The translations under genes were made by a program, and so were the position numbers. The notes below the pieces were generated by a model, which worked only from the letters and a program-made list of their open reading frames with translations, had not been told where the DNA came from and did no database searches. From Populus alba (Eukaryota > Streptophyta > Magnoliopsida > Malpighiales > Salicaceae), in assembly GCF_005239225.2 (NCBI RefSeq), contig NC_133294.1:5183576-5247575 (forward strand): a stretch of DNA of 64,000 nt. Direction: 5' to 3'. Shown here piece by piece: positions 52,001 through 63,411 of the stretch (position 1 is its first letter; each line of letters begins with the position of its first letter).

Positions 52001-52011
52001 CTAGTCGCTGA
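46002..52011 (+). pseudogene. G-type lectin S-receptor-like kinase, RKS1/At1g11410-like, copy B; exon 6 frameshift
   Basis: Exons: 46002-47268, 47524-47655, 47773-47903, 50815-51025, 51107-51344, 51440-51592, 51703-52011. I chose the ATG at 46002 because it matches 19716; the open frame upstream is not shared. Signal peptide, B-lectin, S-locus glycoprotein, EGF-like and PAN regions are complete in exon 1 (422 codons). Exon 2 is the membrane span. The kinase has [34 protein letters not shown] and SPE. Exon 6 carries two single-base insertions relative to copy A (CTTTGG for CTTGG, GAAAAC for GAAAC, near 51468-51478), giving 153 nt instead of 151. This causes a stop soon after SPEYAV, so the C-lobe after subdomain VIII is lost. 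Intron 3 is about 2.9 kb because of a copia element. Both insertions are in short runs, so sequencing error is possible and the gene may be intact. Confidence 0.87.
48017..50793 (+). mobile_element. Ty1/copia retrotransposon, degenerate, in intron 3 of copy B
   Basis: Similar direct repeats at about 48017-48372 and 50486-50793 are the LTRs: both run from TGCCAAG/TGACATG through AAATTAATAGGATACAT and GATGTG, with borders approximate. Between them lie copia polyprotein pieces: protease-side and GAG-pre-integrase region 48964-49389 (MFWHRRLNH), then integrase and reverse-transcriptase-side remnants to about 50430, with many stops. The element is sense to the gene. The shorter version in copy A shows it was there before the duplication. 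Confidence 0.83.
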
Positions 52012-52159
52012 AGCTGTGCTGTCTGAAAAATTGCTAATATGAAGTTCCATTAGATTTGTAATGAAAATACTTGTTGCTAAATTGTGGATTTGAGATTTAA
52101 CACACACCACCTCGAACAATCCAATTCAATGAAAAGTTAAATGACAAAGATTTTTGACG

Positions 52160-52303
52160 ATGCATTGGAGATAGTTGATTCATCACTGGAGGAGTTATAT
52201 TTTCCCCTAAAAGCCTTGAAATGCATACAAGTCCGTCTCTTGTTCCTATGTCAAGTAGTGAAACAACAATGCCTTCTCCTAAACAACCTGCATTCCTTTT
52301 GAT
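52160..52303 (+). pseudogene. S-RLK last-exon scrap
   Basis: Reads as a decayed exon 7: LEIVDSSLEEL, KALKCIQ, then after a deletion SSETTMPSPKQPAFL. It lies 150 bp after copy B's stop and resembles that gene's own exon 7 (51703-52011). It is probably a leftover of another array member. Confidence 0.8.
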
Positions 52304-52618
52304 GCAGGAGCTAGAACTGTAATAGCTTTCATATAATTAGAATTTTTCTTTTAATATTTTATTTATATAATATTTACGAAGGTGGTTTGGACGGCTAAGA
52401 TTTGTTGTTTCCAAGGCTCGTTTTCCATCCAAGTATCTTAATTAGTAGATTTTTCAACTCCCAACCTGATTCTAAACAACTGATCTTTTCTGCCTAGTGT
52501 CAAGGAAGAAATCTAACAGCATCATCATATGGAATGCTATATGGGTGGTGTTCGTCAGCTATTCTTTTATGGATAATTACTCGATCTACCTTATGTTATG
52601 ATGCTTGCTTTGTCTTAC

Positions 52619-52850
52619 CTTTTTCTCCTCTGTTCCTGAACCACAAATATGCTAATGAGCAGCCATGATGAACCCACAGTTGGAACAAGAACGGTCACAA
52701 TTCCTTTTCACGAGAGCCATTTGATCTCCTCCATTCCTTGCATTCTTGTGTCCATTAATTCTCCATATTATCCAATGCAGTATTTTGCTCTTCCTCTTCC
52801 TGGAGTAATTGCAATTGCGCATGCTGCGCGTGAATTTTTTTTGGATAAGA
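52619..52850 (-). pseudogene. Inverted S-RLK relic, copy B
   Basis: Counterpart of 25809-26275. The transmembrane exon (about 52619-52744) is damaged by small deletions but keeps a proper donor (AAAAAG then GTAAGA on minus). The PAN piece (about 52795-52845) reads SRAACAIAITPGRGR on minus. Less of exon 1 is left than in copy A. Confidence 0.65.
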
Positions 52851-53071
52851 TTAATTATATTGAAGGGAAGAAACTGCACAGAGTATGAGGGGTACACCCA
52901 AGAAGTTGAAAAGCTTGTTACTCTGGTTCATCAGACCAAACTTGAAAAGGAAAAGAAGCAAAAGTTAAAAAAGAAACTGAAAAACATTGTGAAGACAAAC
53001 AACAGTTGATCTGGTTGACCAGTTTCTGAAATTACTTAACCACTCGACCAGCTAATTATATATTTGCTAAA

Positions 53072-54896
53072 TGATTAGTACTTAAAAGTGCATACTTATC
53101 AAGGTTTTTTATATTATCATTTTGCACTTAAAGTATCAATAACTCCTTAACTAAAGCATGTTTTATAATAACAAGTCTAATACTATAAAACACCCTAATA
53201 TATGGTAAATGTTCATCTTAAATGTAGGTCTATCACATAAATCAAAGTATTGATTGATGAATTCAACTACTGAAATTTGTGAAGATAAAGAGAGGGTGAA
53301 ACTTGGAAAAGAGATGTTGGTGCAGTCCAAACTGGAATACTGTTCGGTAATTGGGTCATATCTCGAGTTCTAGATGTCCAAATGACCTCAAATGTTTACA
53401 CAAATTCAGTAAGACATAGGCCTACAACTTTCATTTGGACATCAAGATCTAAGAAGGCCGTTTTCAAGTCCAAATTATAGCAACAACGGAGAAGTCTGAA
53501 TCTGTCTTGCAGCCCAGACACTGTTCAGTGTTCAGCCCATATCTTGAGTTCTAGAAGTCCAAATGACCTCATCTTTTTTTTCCTGGAAAGCTAAGAGAAT
53601 TTTTGTTTTATTAAGACAAGAAGATAAGGATTTTCACCAAGTCAAAAGTTGGTCACCCACTCAACAATTAGTCATCAAATCAATAATTTCGAATTTTGGC
53701 CTATAATAGGAGGCATTTGCCATGCATTTGGTTAGCTTGGTTGTTCAGATCAAGTTCATGCTCTTTATTTCTCTCTTTATATTTTTTTGTAATTTTTAAG
53801 TTTTGCTTTCATTAATATATTGTTTATGCTTTTCATTTCCTTTCCTTTACTTAGTTAACTTGTATTTTCTTTTTGTTCTTGTTTTGTTTATTTATGTTTC
53901 TCTTCATTATGTTTAGCTAAGTTTATTATGTCAAGGTGAAAAGGTTACACTAATGGTGTAAGAACAAGTATGGTATAAACTCAACATGGACCTTAATGTT
54001 TAATATTAACATGTCTTATCTTTTTATCTTACTAATTCTTAATACCTTGTTTGTTAAATGGTTAATCTAGATTTGTGTTGTATAATACTTGGTACAACAA
54101 ATGCTTGACACTCTCATAGCCCAACCGTATGGTATTACCTACACCTGGGCTATGAAAGGAACTTGATTTGTTGTTAACATCAATTAACATCATGAATTCC
54201 TGATAATATATTTAAAAAGTTTGGTCTTATGTAAATGAGATAATTAATATGATCATGTTTAATAATTTATAATGAGCTATTAATGACAAATCAGCCGATT
54301 GGAACCTCCTTCGTGTGTGGTTTTCCAAATTGAGTAATAAGAGTTTATACTATACTTGTTTTGAAATACCATTGGCGGATCTTCTAACCTTGACATTTGT
54401 TTTTATCATTGTTTAATCCTTACATTAATCTTCCATCTCAAAGTTCTCATTAATTTCTTCATCTTCTTCTTTTATTATTATTATTATTATTTTTAGTATT
54501 ATTATTACTACTACTACTACTACTACGTATTATTATTATTATTATTATTATTTACATTTTGTTTATATTATATAAATATATCTCTTTAATCTTTTCATAA
54601 ACTTAGTATATAGGCTGGAAACCTGTGACCCGATCTTTTATATCATTTTCAGGTGTAACAACGCCACGTACTGAGTATTACTATTACTATTACTATTATT
54701 GCTATTATTGTTATTATTATTGTTATTGTTGTTGTTATTATTGTTATTATTATTATTGTTGTTGTTGTTGTTGTCGTCTTGTTATTTATAATTTATACAA
54801 TTAACCTCTCTGTGGTTCGACCTCGATCTCGCCGGGTTATTTATTACTTCAACACTCCTGCATTTGGGAGAAGACATCAAGCTTTTGGTCGTGTCA
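53072..54896 (+). mobile_element. Solo LTR, second element (probable Ty3/gypsy)
   Basis: 1825 bp starting TGATTAGTAC and ending GTGTCA, flanked by the 5-bp direct repeat CTAAA at 53067-53071 and 54897-54901. Wording near 53100 (TGCATACTTATCAAGG), 53370-53470 (AGTCCAAATGACCTCAAATG) and 54820-54890 (GGTTCGACCTCGATCTCGCC) is familiar from plant gypsy LTRs. There is no internal region. It is unrelated in sequence to the 8379-10545 LTR and contains long ATT/GTT microsatellites. Confidence 0.88.
54471..54775. repeat. Trinucleotide microsatellites (ATT/ACT/GTT)n
   Basis: Compound arrays at about 54471-54552 and 54676-54775, interrupted by about 120 bp, inside the solo LTR. Confidence 0.9.
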
Positions 54897-54901
54897 CTAA
54901 A

Positions 54902-56348
54902 CAAAATCTCGAAATCAATAAGAACAATGATATCTCATGACTCTCGGAGGCGCCAAATAAAAAAGTAGTTGAGATATGAAACTTTGGTTCGAGTTTTACC
55001 AAATAGAACCAAGCCAAATGAAAAACATATTTGCAAATATCCTGATGAGAACAGTAAATCTAATGAAAACTTGGTTATTTCTCAGATGAAGTAAACCAAA
55101 GTTAAGAGGGCTAGCCGAGCAAGTAGATACATAAATTCTTTCTTTTTTAAGTATTTGTTTGTCCACTTAAGTAAATGACATCATGTCAAAGAAAGCCAAC
55201 CTACCAGGGTCATGCTTGTGATAGTACCTTAAACTATAGTAGGGAAATGACACTAAAAGAATAAATATTCATCCATCTTTATTTTTTTATTGTTATTTTT
55301 TTTGCTTAGACTAATTTTTTTATGATGTTTTTTTTTTTTAAAAAATCTTTCAACATTGAATTGAGCTTTTTTTATTGAGCCTAGATATAGGATTTAATAG
55401 GTTATGAATTTCAAAAGATTAACTAAGTTTAGAAAGATTTGCTCTAGTTCATTGTTTTTCTTTTTTTTTAAGCTTATGTTTTTTTTTAGTTTTATCCTGC
55501 AACATTTGATTTAATTGGAGATTGAGTTTTTTTTATTATTTTATTTGATATCTATAAAGTTTTTTTTACTAATTTTTAAAAATAATTTAAGTTATCCCAG
55601 TTTCTTTTTTAGTCGCTTTTTATTAAATTAAACTTCTTTTAAATGAAGTGAATTGCTTAGATATAAACATGATATTTTGTTTGGTATGCTTTTAGGGTTA
55701 TTGCTTAGGTAATGCATGTGACTTTTTTTTTTTTTTTTTTAATTGGCTTATAGAAAACCATTTTTTCTTATTTAACTTACAAAAAGTAGGCTATTATTTT
55801 GTGCTACGCGCCTTTCCTATTTATTTATTATTATTATTATTATTTTTACTTAACACAAAAAAAAACATCTTGCATCTTGATTGTTGTGTAAAAAATGAAA
55901 AATAACTTAATAAATAATATGATATTAAATTTAATGGGATATATGACTCATATCGTGGGTATAACAAGTAAACTCAGGTTCATTTTTATATTTTTAAAAT
56001 TATTTTTTTTTTATCAAGTATTTTTATTTTCAATTCCTGTTTTTATAGGTAAGGTGTGTGTTTGGTTTAGACGCCCAAATTGTTAATTTTTTTGAAAAAT
56101 ACCTTTTTTATTTTTTACTTAATGCATTTTCAACCCCCTGAAGATTAAAAAAAATAAAAAAACCTTGGTTAGTTAAATGCCTCATATCTATTTAATATAT
56201 TTTTATTTTAATAATCTCCTTGTCTGAAATGATTGATTTAGGTTGCCCATATCTATTTAATATATTTTTATTTTAATATTTAAAAACTAAATTTTAATAT
56301 ATAACTGTCTTAGTATTAAAAACAGTATCTTCTAATATGTGTCAAATC
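54902..56348. other. Intergenic, no gene seen
   Basis: AT-rich with many T runs and an ATT microsatellite near 55825-55843. No exon-like or protein-like pattern was found. Confidence 0.5.
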
Positions 56349-56351
56349 TTA

Positions 56352-57380
56352 GGCCTTGTTTGTTTCCCGGAAAGTAGTTTCCGGGAAACCATTTTCCAAA
56401 CTTTCCTGTGTTTGTTTGTCATTAGGAAAGTTGGTCAACGGAAAACAATTTCCGGTCAGCGGAAAACACTTTCCAGTCAACGGAAAACACTTTCCGGTCA
56501 ATTTTAGTCAAAAAAAAAATTGACTTGGTTTTCAGGAAAGTGTTTTCCTTTTAGCTGTGTTTGTTTTCTGGAAAGTGGTTTCCGGGAAAGCAGTTTCCAA
56601 ACTTTCTTGTGTTTGTTTGCCAGTAGGAAAGTTGGTCAATGGAAAACACTTTCCAGTAAAAGGAAAATTTGGCTTGATTTTCAGGAAAGTGTTTTCCTGA
56701 AAATTTTGAGGGGAAAACACTTTCCGGAAGTTGTGAAAAATTTAGAAATGTCATTATTTGCTGATTATATCAAATTTGATCCTCAAACTTTTGATTACTA
56801 TATATATTTTGTTTTGAATATTTATTTTTCAATTTCATCTCTTAAAATTTTATTTTTATATTAACTTTGGTCCTTATTTTTATAATTGCTATTTGCTTTT
56901 TTCTTATCATTTTTTTATTGAAATTTTTATTTATCAAATTTGATCCTCATTCTTTTGACTGTTACTTATTTTATTTGAAATAATTTATGAAATGTTGATT
57001 ATTATTATTTTAATTTCTTCATTTTTCATTTTTTTTTAATTTTTTACATTTGATCCCTATTATTTTGATTATTATTTGTTTTATTTGAGATAATTTATTA
57101 AATTATATATTTTTTTCAATTTCATTATCATTCAACTTTTTAATTTGTAAGATTTGTTCCTAATTATTTTAATAAACTTGAGAAAAATAAAATATTAATA
57201 AGTTATTTTCCAGCTCATTTTCCATGACATAACCAAACACTGGAAAGTGTTTTCCAGTTCATTTTCCATAACACTACCAAACATCGGAAAATACTTTCCC
57301 GGAATTCACTTTCCAGGAATTCACTTTCCCCGGAATTCACTTTCCAAAAGGAATTCACTTTCCTGCAAACAAACGGAGCC
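56352..57380 (+). mobile_element. Harbinger-like MITE, complete
   Basis: 1029 bp with terminal inverted repeats: left GGCCTTGTTTGTTT...GGAAAGT, right (reverse complement) GGCTCCGTTTGTTTGCAGGAAAG. It is flanked by TTA at 56349-56351 and 57381-57383, the target duplication expected for PIF/Harbinger elements. The left 200 bp are repeated directly (56352-56550 and about 56556-56740), and short GGAATTCACTTTCC units are repeated near the right end (57300-57365). No transposase frame. A reversed partial copy lies at 14175-14645. Confidence 0.88.
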
Positions 57381-57383
57381 TTA

Positions 57384-59859
57384 TATTAATGATTGATTTT
57401 TTTTCCTTTAAAAAAACGATATCAGTTCTTAAAAAACTGTTTTGCCCGATAGATATTTGTTAGTTTTGATGCTTGTATCATGTTTATTTTCTCATGCTGC
57501 CCACTTGAAAGAAAACCCTAAAGACTACAGTTCAAGTGATGCAGTGCATGGGGAAATTAATAAATCAAAGTTTCTTAAATTTGAAAATTGTAGTTAAACA
57601 ATAAAAATAATTCTGATTTAATAAATTTGAAATATCAATTATTGAATGCCACTAAAGTATAAAATTTTAGTTAATTATTTCAACATCAAAATCAAACCAA
57701 AAAAATATAAGATAAGCGCAAACAACATCAAAAGAAGTTTAAACATTAAAAAAAGCATGAATAGACAGGTCAAATGGACTTCACCCTTGAACTTTTACAT
57801 GGTTGTACCTTCTCTAAGCTTGATAGCTATGTGCTGTTGTTTTCCTTCTGTTTTCTTTCCTTATTTTCCTTTCATTATCTTTTACTTCTAAAGATTGTTA
57901 GACCTTCTATGTTAGGCTTTTGGACATTTACACCAGGATCTTTTCATAGTGCATTTCTCTATATTTTGCTTTGTCTCTTTTCTTTATTTTTCAGGGGGTA
58001 TTTTTAGGGTTCTTAATGAATTCAAACATAAATTGATCAAAACTTAGCCCTCTAATCAAAATAAAAGGGTTTTGGAGAAATGTTAACATCTAGCACCTTT
58101 GTCCTTCAAAGGTTTTGGGATGTTGGTTTTGTAACAAATTTTCATAGGTAGTTTTTTTTTTCCTTGAATACAATGGCATGCATCCCTCATCTTCTAATTT
58201 TGGATGAAAGATTTATGAAATTTGATAAGAACCCTTTGGGAATTTTTAAGTGTGAATACACAAAAATTTGAGTGGTTTAGCACAAATAGGTATCTTAGTG
58301 AAAGCTGACTTAGTTGATCAAATTTGAAGTTTCACCAGAGCACCTCCAATGTAAACGTCATTAGAAACCACCTGAACTTGATAAAGGAGAAGCATACATT
58401 TTGATTAGATCCATTCTTTCTCAATTTAAAGTTATGTAGTTTTACATTCATCCATTTGAAGGTGTCACTTTGATCAGCTGAGAAACTAAAAAAGCAATAA
58501 TGGCTTATCAGGGACACAATATTGTTAAGTTCGTTAAAGAAAATGGGATGTAAATATTTGATAGGAGTAGCTGATCTTTGTAAAGGGGGTATTTCTTAGT
58601 TGAATGGTGGTGATTATAGTCACAAAGGTGGTCGGAGACGCAATATTCATTCATCTGAAAATGCCTTCTTGATTAACCAAAACTCCCAAAGAAAAAGCTA
58701 TACAGTGACTAAACAATGCATTGTCTAGGTTAAACCCTAAAAATTAATGTTTTAAATTGGGATTTGAAAATTTTCACTTTAGTCAATGGTCTTCCAATTG
58801 CTTTTAATTGCATCCTTAATTATCTCTCAAACTTTTAATTTCATTCAATTTCTCCCTTGCCAAACTAAATCATCAGCCTCATAGTTTAGCTCCATTTTTA
58901 TCTTGGTCCTTGGTTTATGATATGTGCACTTGAACCCTTAATTGACCATTAAACTTTCAATTTTCTTCATTTTTCCCCCTAATTTGGTCAATTTTAGCCC
59001 TAAAATCATGTAGTTTTTTTTTAGTTTTATCATTGGTTTTGGATTTCTTCAATCAAATCTTTAATCACCCGTCAAACTTCAATATTCTTACGCCTTTGAT
59101 TCGTCCAATGAAACCTCTTAAAAAACCAATTAAGTCCCCAGGTTTAATTTATTTCAATTAACACTCAAATTGACTCAAAATTTTGATTTTTCCTGCAATC
59201 AAGTCCTCAATAAGATTGATTAAGCCTTACAAGATTCTCATTGAGTCCTTACCTATCCAAATTTGTATTTCTTCATCCCAAATAAAAATATTTTCAACAA
59301 TGAGGGTTTTTGTCAATCAGAATTGGGTTGTCAATCTTATACATTTTAGTTCTCGAACTTTTCTACTTGACATTTTAATCCTTCACCACCAACTTAAGCA
59401 ATCTTCTAGGCTTTATTTATGCATATCCTCTTGTATTTTGATTTTATTTTTCTATTTTTCTATTTTTTTTCTTTTCTTGATTTTTTATGGGGCAAAAATG
59501 GGTAATAATAAAAATAAAGCTTGAAACCAAAATCCTTTTTATTTTGGGAGAAACTTATGCTAGGGTGAAAAAAACAAGAGAAGAGAAAAAACAATTTCTT
59601 TGGTAACCTTCTTTTTAAATACCTATGTTATTTCGGGTTGGGTTTGGGCTTAACTTTGGTCTTAAGTTTGATGGGCAAAGAACATGAGTTTTATAGTTCA
59701 TCCAATCTAAAATCACAAGGAATATCATTACAACCTATGTTGCTTAGATAGAGTTGTGAGTCCGAGTTATATTCAAGCCCTACTCAACTGAAAAAGACAA
59801 CTTGATTTCCTGTTCGAATACAACAATTTTCATTTAGAGAACTAAAAGGTGTCATTTGA
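57384..59859. other. Intergenic, LTR-like in part
   Basis: No gene recognised. 58740-59240 repeats lines such as CTTTAGTCAATGG, AACCCTTAATTGACC and CCTAATTTGGTC, typical of plant retrotransposon LTRs, but without borders or coding domains. Confidence 0.45.
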
Positions 59860-60055
59860 AATTGTGTTTCATATGATGTTTCATGAAGAAAAGTTTTTGT
59901 TTAAAATTAATTTTTTTATATCTTGAATTGTTTTGATATGCTGATGTGAAAAATAATTTTTAAAAAATAATAAAAAAAAAGTTATTTTGATACATTTTCA
60001 AACAAAAAATACTTTAAAAAATAACTGCTACCACAATCTCAAACACCCCTTAAAA
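59860..60055 (-). repeat. Short dispersed AT-rich repeat (family copy 5)
   Basis: Reverse-complement copy of the family. The minus strand begins near GGGGTGTTTGAGATTGTGG, the best-preserved end in this window. Confidence 0.6.
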
Positions 60056-60719
60056 ATCTAGTTTTTTTTTGTTCTTCATATTTATACCAAGTTCAAAAAC
60101 CTATTCAGAGGCTTAAAACTTCATTTTGCCTTGGATGTGTATGCATGCACATGAGAGGAATCCTAAAAATTTTCTTTCGTTATTGCAAGAAAGCTGCCTT
60201 GAAACTTGCATCTTACGGTCGTAAAGGCTACACAGATCCAAATTGACCAAAGACCTTAACAATTTCCAAAGACTTTTTTGTCATCATAAACAAAGTATGT
60301 GGTATAAAGTTGCTATATTTTTCTAGACATTGGACTATGAACGAATACATCCCTCGTGTATTTATAATATACTAATTATTTAACAAATTATTAGAGATAA
60401 ATATAAAATACTAAGGGGAGAGCTCCTCTTTCTGATTTCAAACATGGAATCTTAGGATCTGTACATTGACAAATGAATAGCCCAAATGATTAAGGCAGAA
60501 AATTCTATATGGTTGGTATTTGTTGAGTTTTGATGGCAAGCATGTCAAAAATAAGACAAAAAAAACATTTTGACTATTAGTTTGTAATTATGTACTATTA
60601 TATTATTTCAAACATCAAAATCAATTATTGTACTAAAACAGGCAAAAGATTTACTAACAAAAAATATCATGAAAATGCTTATATTTTAGGTTAATTCAAT
60701 GAGAAGACTATAACACCTT

Positions 60720-60875
60720 CCTTAAAAATTCAAATTTTTTTTAAATAATATTTTTATGTGTTTTGAATCGTTTTAATGCGTTGATCTCAAAAATATATAT
60801 ATATTTTTAAATATCATTTTAATGCATTTCAATACGAAAAGTACTTTGAAAAATAATCGTTATCACACTCCACCC
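60720..60875 (-). repeat. Short dispersed AT-rich repeat (family copy 6)
   Basis: Reverse-complement copy; the ATCGTTATCACACTCCACCC end corresponds to the start of copy 5. Confidence 0.55.
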
Positions 60876-61427
60876 TATATCAACTAGTCATTTTTGAATA
60901 TTAACCAAGTATAATATTCTTCATAATTGGATACGAAGGTGAGATCAACTCAGTTTTGTTGACAAATGATGAGCAAAAATAATCAAATTCAATGCTATTA
61001 TTAAAATATAAAAAGAATTCATGTTGTTGGTAAGCATAAGAGAAAACAAATCTCTAACATTACAAAGCTTTTGTATAACAAACGAATTGAAAAGTCTATT
61101 TGTATAAAAAAGAATTCATATTTAACTTGTCATTCTCTTTCTCTTTCATGAAAGACGAACACTTTTTAGCCATGGGGTGATACATTTCTTCCAGCCATTT
61201 TGAGAGGACAGCACATGCTGCTTCCTGTCAAATACGTGTTCATACATATTTTACGAATATTTTCCACCTTTTTTCAGGAAATTTCAGCGAAACCTCACAT
61301 AAACCGTTAATGTATTACATATAGCTTTAGATTTATTTTATAGCTTTAGATTTTCCATGTTTTATACGATGCACCTAATATTTAAATATAAATTAATTAC
61401 TTTTTTAATTAATAATAAATTATCTTA

Positions 61428-62345
61428 AAGAACCACAAAATTATATCTGTATATATCACATCAGAAAGGAAGGACTCAATGGGTGTTTTTGGCGCCAATT
61501 TGATAACAGTAAGTAATTCAGTTAGGTTAGGTGGGCGTACGAGGGAGGTTTGAGAATTAGTGGGCTTTCATGATCTTACATGATATGCAACGGAAAAGTT
61601 AAGTGAAAAGTGATTCCTTCTCTTTTGTTAATGGGCTTTTCTAGGCACTTCGAAATTTCTTAAAAAACAAATATCACAAATAAAAGAAAAATTATATAAT
61701 TTTCAAGTTATAATTACAAAGTAAATATGTGACTCATGATCCATCATAAGTTAGATAAAAAAAATTGAGAAAAAAAAATAATGTTAAATCAACCCAAGCA
61801 TATGTTTTTTTTTTTTAAAAAAAATCAATGTCGAATGACAAAAACTAGTGTCGAATGAAAAAATAAAAATGATGCCAACCTATACTAACCTATTAAGCTC
61901 CTGACTTGATTCATTTGACCAAAAAATAATAAATTTAAAAAAAATTTAAAATTTAATTTTTAACTAATCAAATGTTGAAGGACAAAATTTTAAAAAAATA
62001 AAATTACAATATATATATAAATTATAAAGAAAAAAACGAGGGATAACCCATTTAGATTCTGTTAATAGTTACAATTATACTAGAAATATAGATACAAGAA
62101 TGAGAAAAAACACATGGTTGCTATCTACTAAAAATAATAAAAATATCTCTCTTCTCTTTAAAAATTATATTTTTAAATTTCATTTCTTCTTAACATATAT
62201 CTTTTTTTATTTTATAAGTACGAGTGATAACATCTTTATCACTATAATTTTTTTTAAATAAAATTTTTTTTAATAATTAAATTTCTAAGAAGAAACCAAA
62301 AGATAAGCAAGCTTGGATTCAATAACATGCTAAGGAAAAAGTGGG
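61428..62345. repeat. Flank block, copy C of three
   Basis: Matches 13229-14174 nearly end to end, from CTTAAAGAACCACA to GTGGGAATACTTG. Here the sequence continues without the MITE, so it is the empty site for that insertion. The small minus-strand ORF and the kinase gene that precede the block in copies A and B are absent. Confidence 0.85.
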
Positions 62346-63411
62346 AATACTTGATTAGTTTGATGTATTATAATATATATATTTTTTTGGATCAAAATCA
62401 TATCATGGGCCTAAAGTCCTTTAACACCCATGTAAGTAAAGCCTTTAAGCTAGCAGTCCAAGCTGCTGGGTTTGGTAAGAGTTTTTTGTTCCCCCGTCTT
62501 TTTGACATTTTTTTCTGTCATTTCAAGAATGTCTTGCCACAGGGTTGAAGCTAAACCTTCCATCAACAAGAAGCTGTTTCAAACTTGTGAGTATTTTCCT
62601 GTACTCTTGCCTATATCATTGCAAGATTCTATGTTGTTTGTTGCTGCCTTTAATTTCAACTTCCTCTAGAAGTTTTGAAAGAACTTTCGTTTTATTTTTT
62701 CATTGCTAATGAACATGGTTCTTGGATGCTACAGATGTTCCTATTTTGCCATTATGATTTTTTTGACCTGATCATGCATGTAGTGGTGGTGAAGGAAAAA
62801 TACCCTGAAAATGAATGAAGCCCAGAGAAGGTTCTTGCTGTTTTTGGCTTTTATTTTGGTTGTTTCTAGCATCATTCTTCCTTTTTGTCTTCCTCATTTG
62901 TATTTCTCTGTGTCTGTCCCTCATCATCATATATTAATTGCCATTTATCTTGGACTTTGTGAGTCATATGATGCCTAGATACAACCTGCATCTCACTCTT
63001 GGTTCATGATCAGAATTAGAAGTTGATGAAACTAGACAAGACAAATGAAAGTATTTAGTAGTAATAGTAGTTAAACGTTCTCCTTGGTGTCTGAATATTC
63101 CATGATAAAATTGGTTCGAGATTCCCAATTGTCCAATAGTTTTTCTTCCTTCCTCATTCATGGGAAGGGGTTAGAGAACCCATAATTGTTGGTGTTGGGT
63201 TGAACTTTGTATTTAGTAATCAGGTTTTGAAAGTAGCCAAGGTTAGCAGTCCTCTTAAATAACATCTAGAGTTCATTATTCTTTCTTGAATGAAAATTGA
63301 TTGAGGGGGCAAGTATTTTATTGAGTTATGCACTGCACTTGGCTTGCACCGACGACTTAAGAAATACAAATGCAAATGATGAACTTTCAGTTGTTGCCAC
63401 TAGGATCATCC
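62346..63411. other. Upstream region of the next S-RLK
   Basis: About 1 kb with only short frames and no recognised gene. It should hold the promoter of the gene starting at 63370-63412, but I could not fix a TATA box. Confidence 0.45.

Noticed and set aside
56520..56864. Frames on both strands within the MITE
   Set aside because: Made of repeated GGAAAACACTTTCC units; no transposase features.
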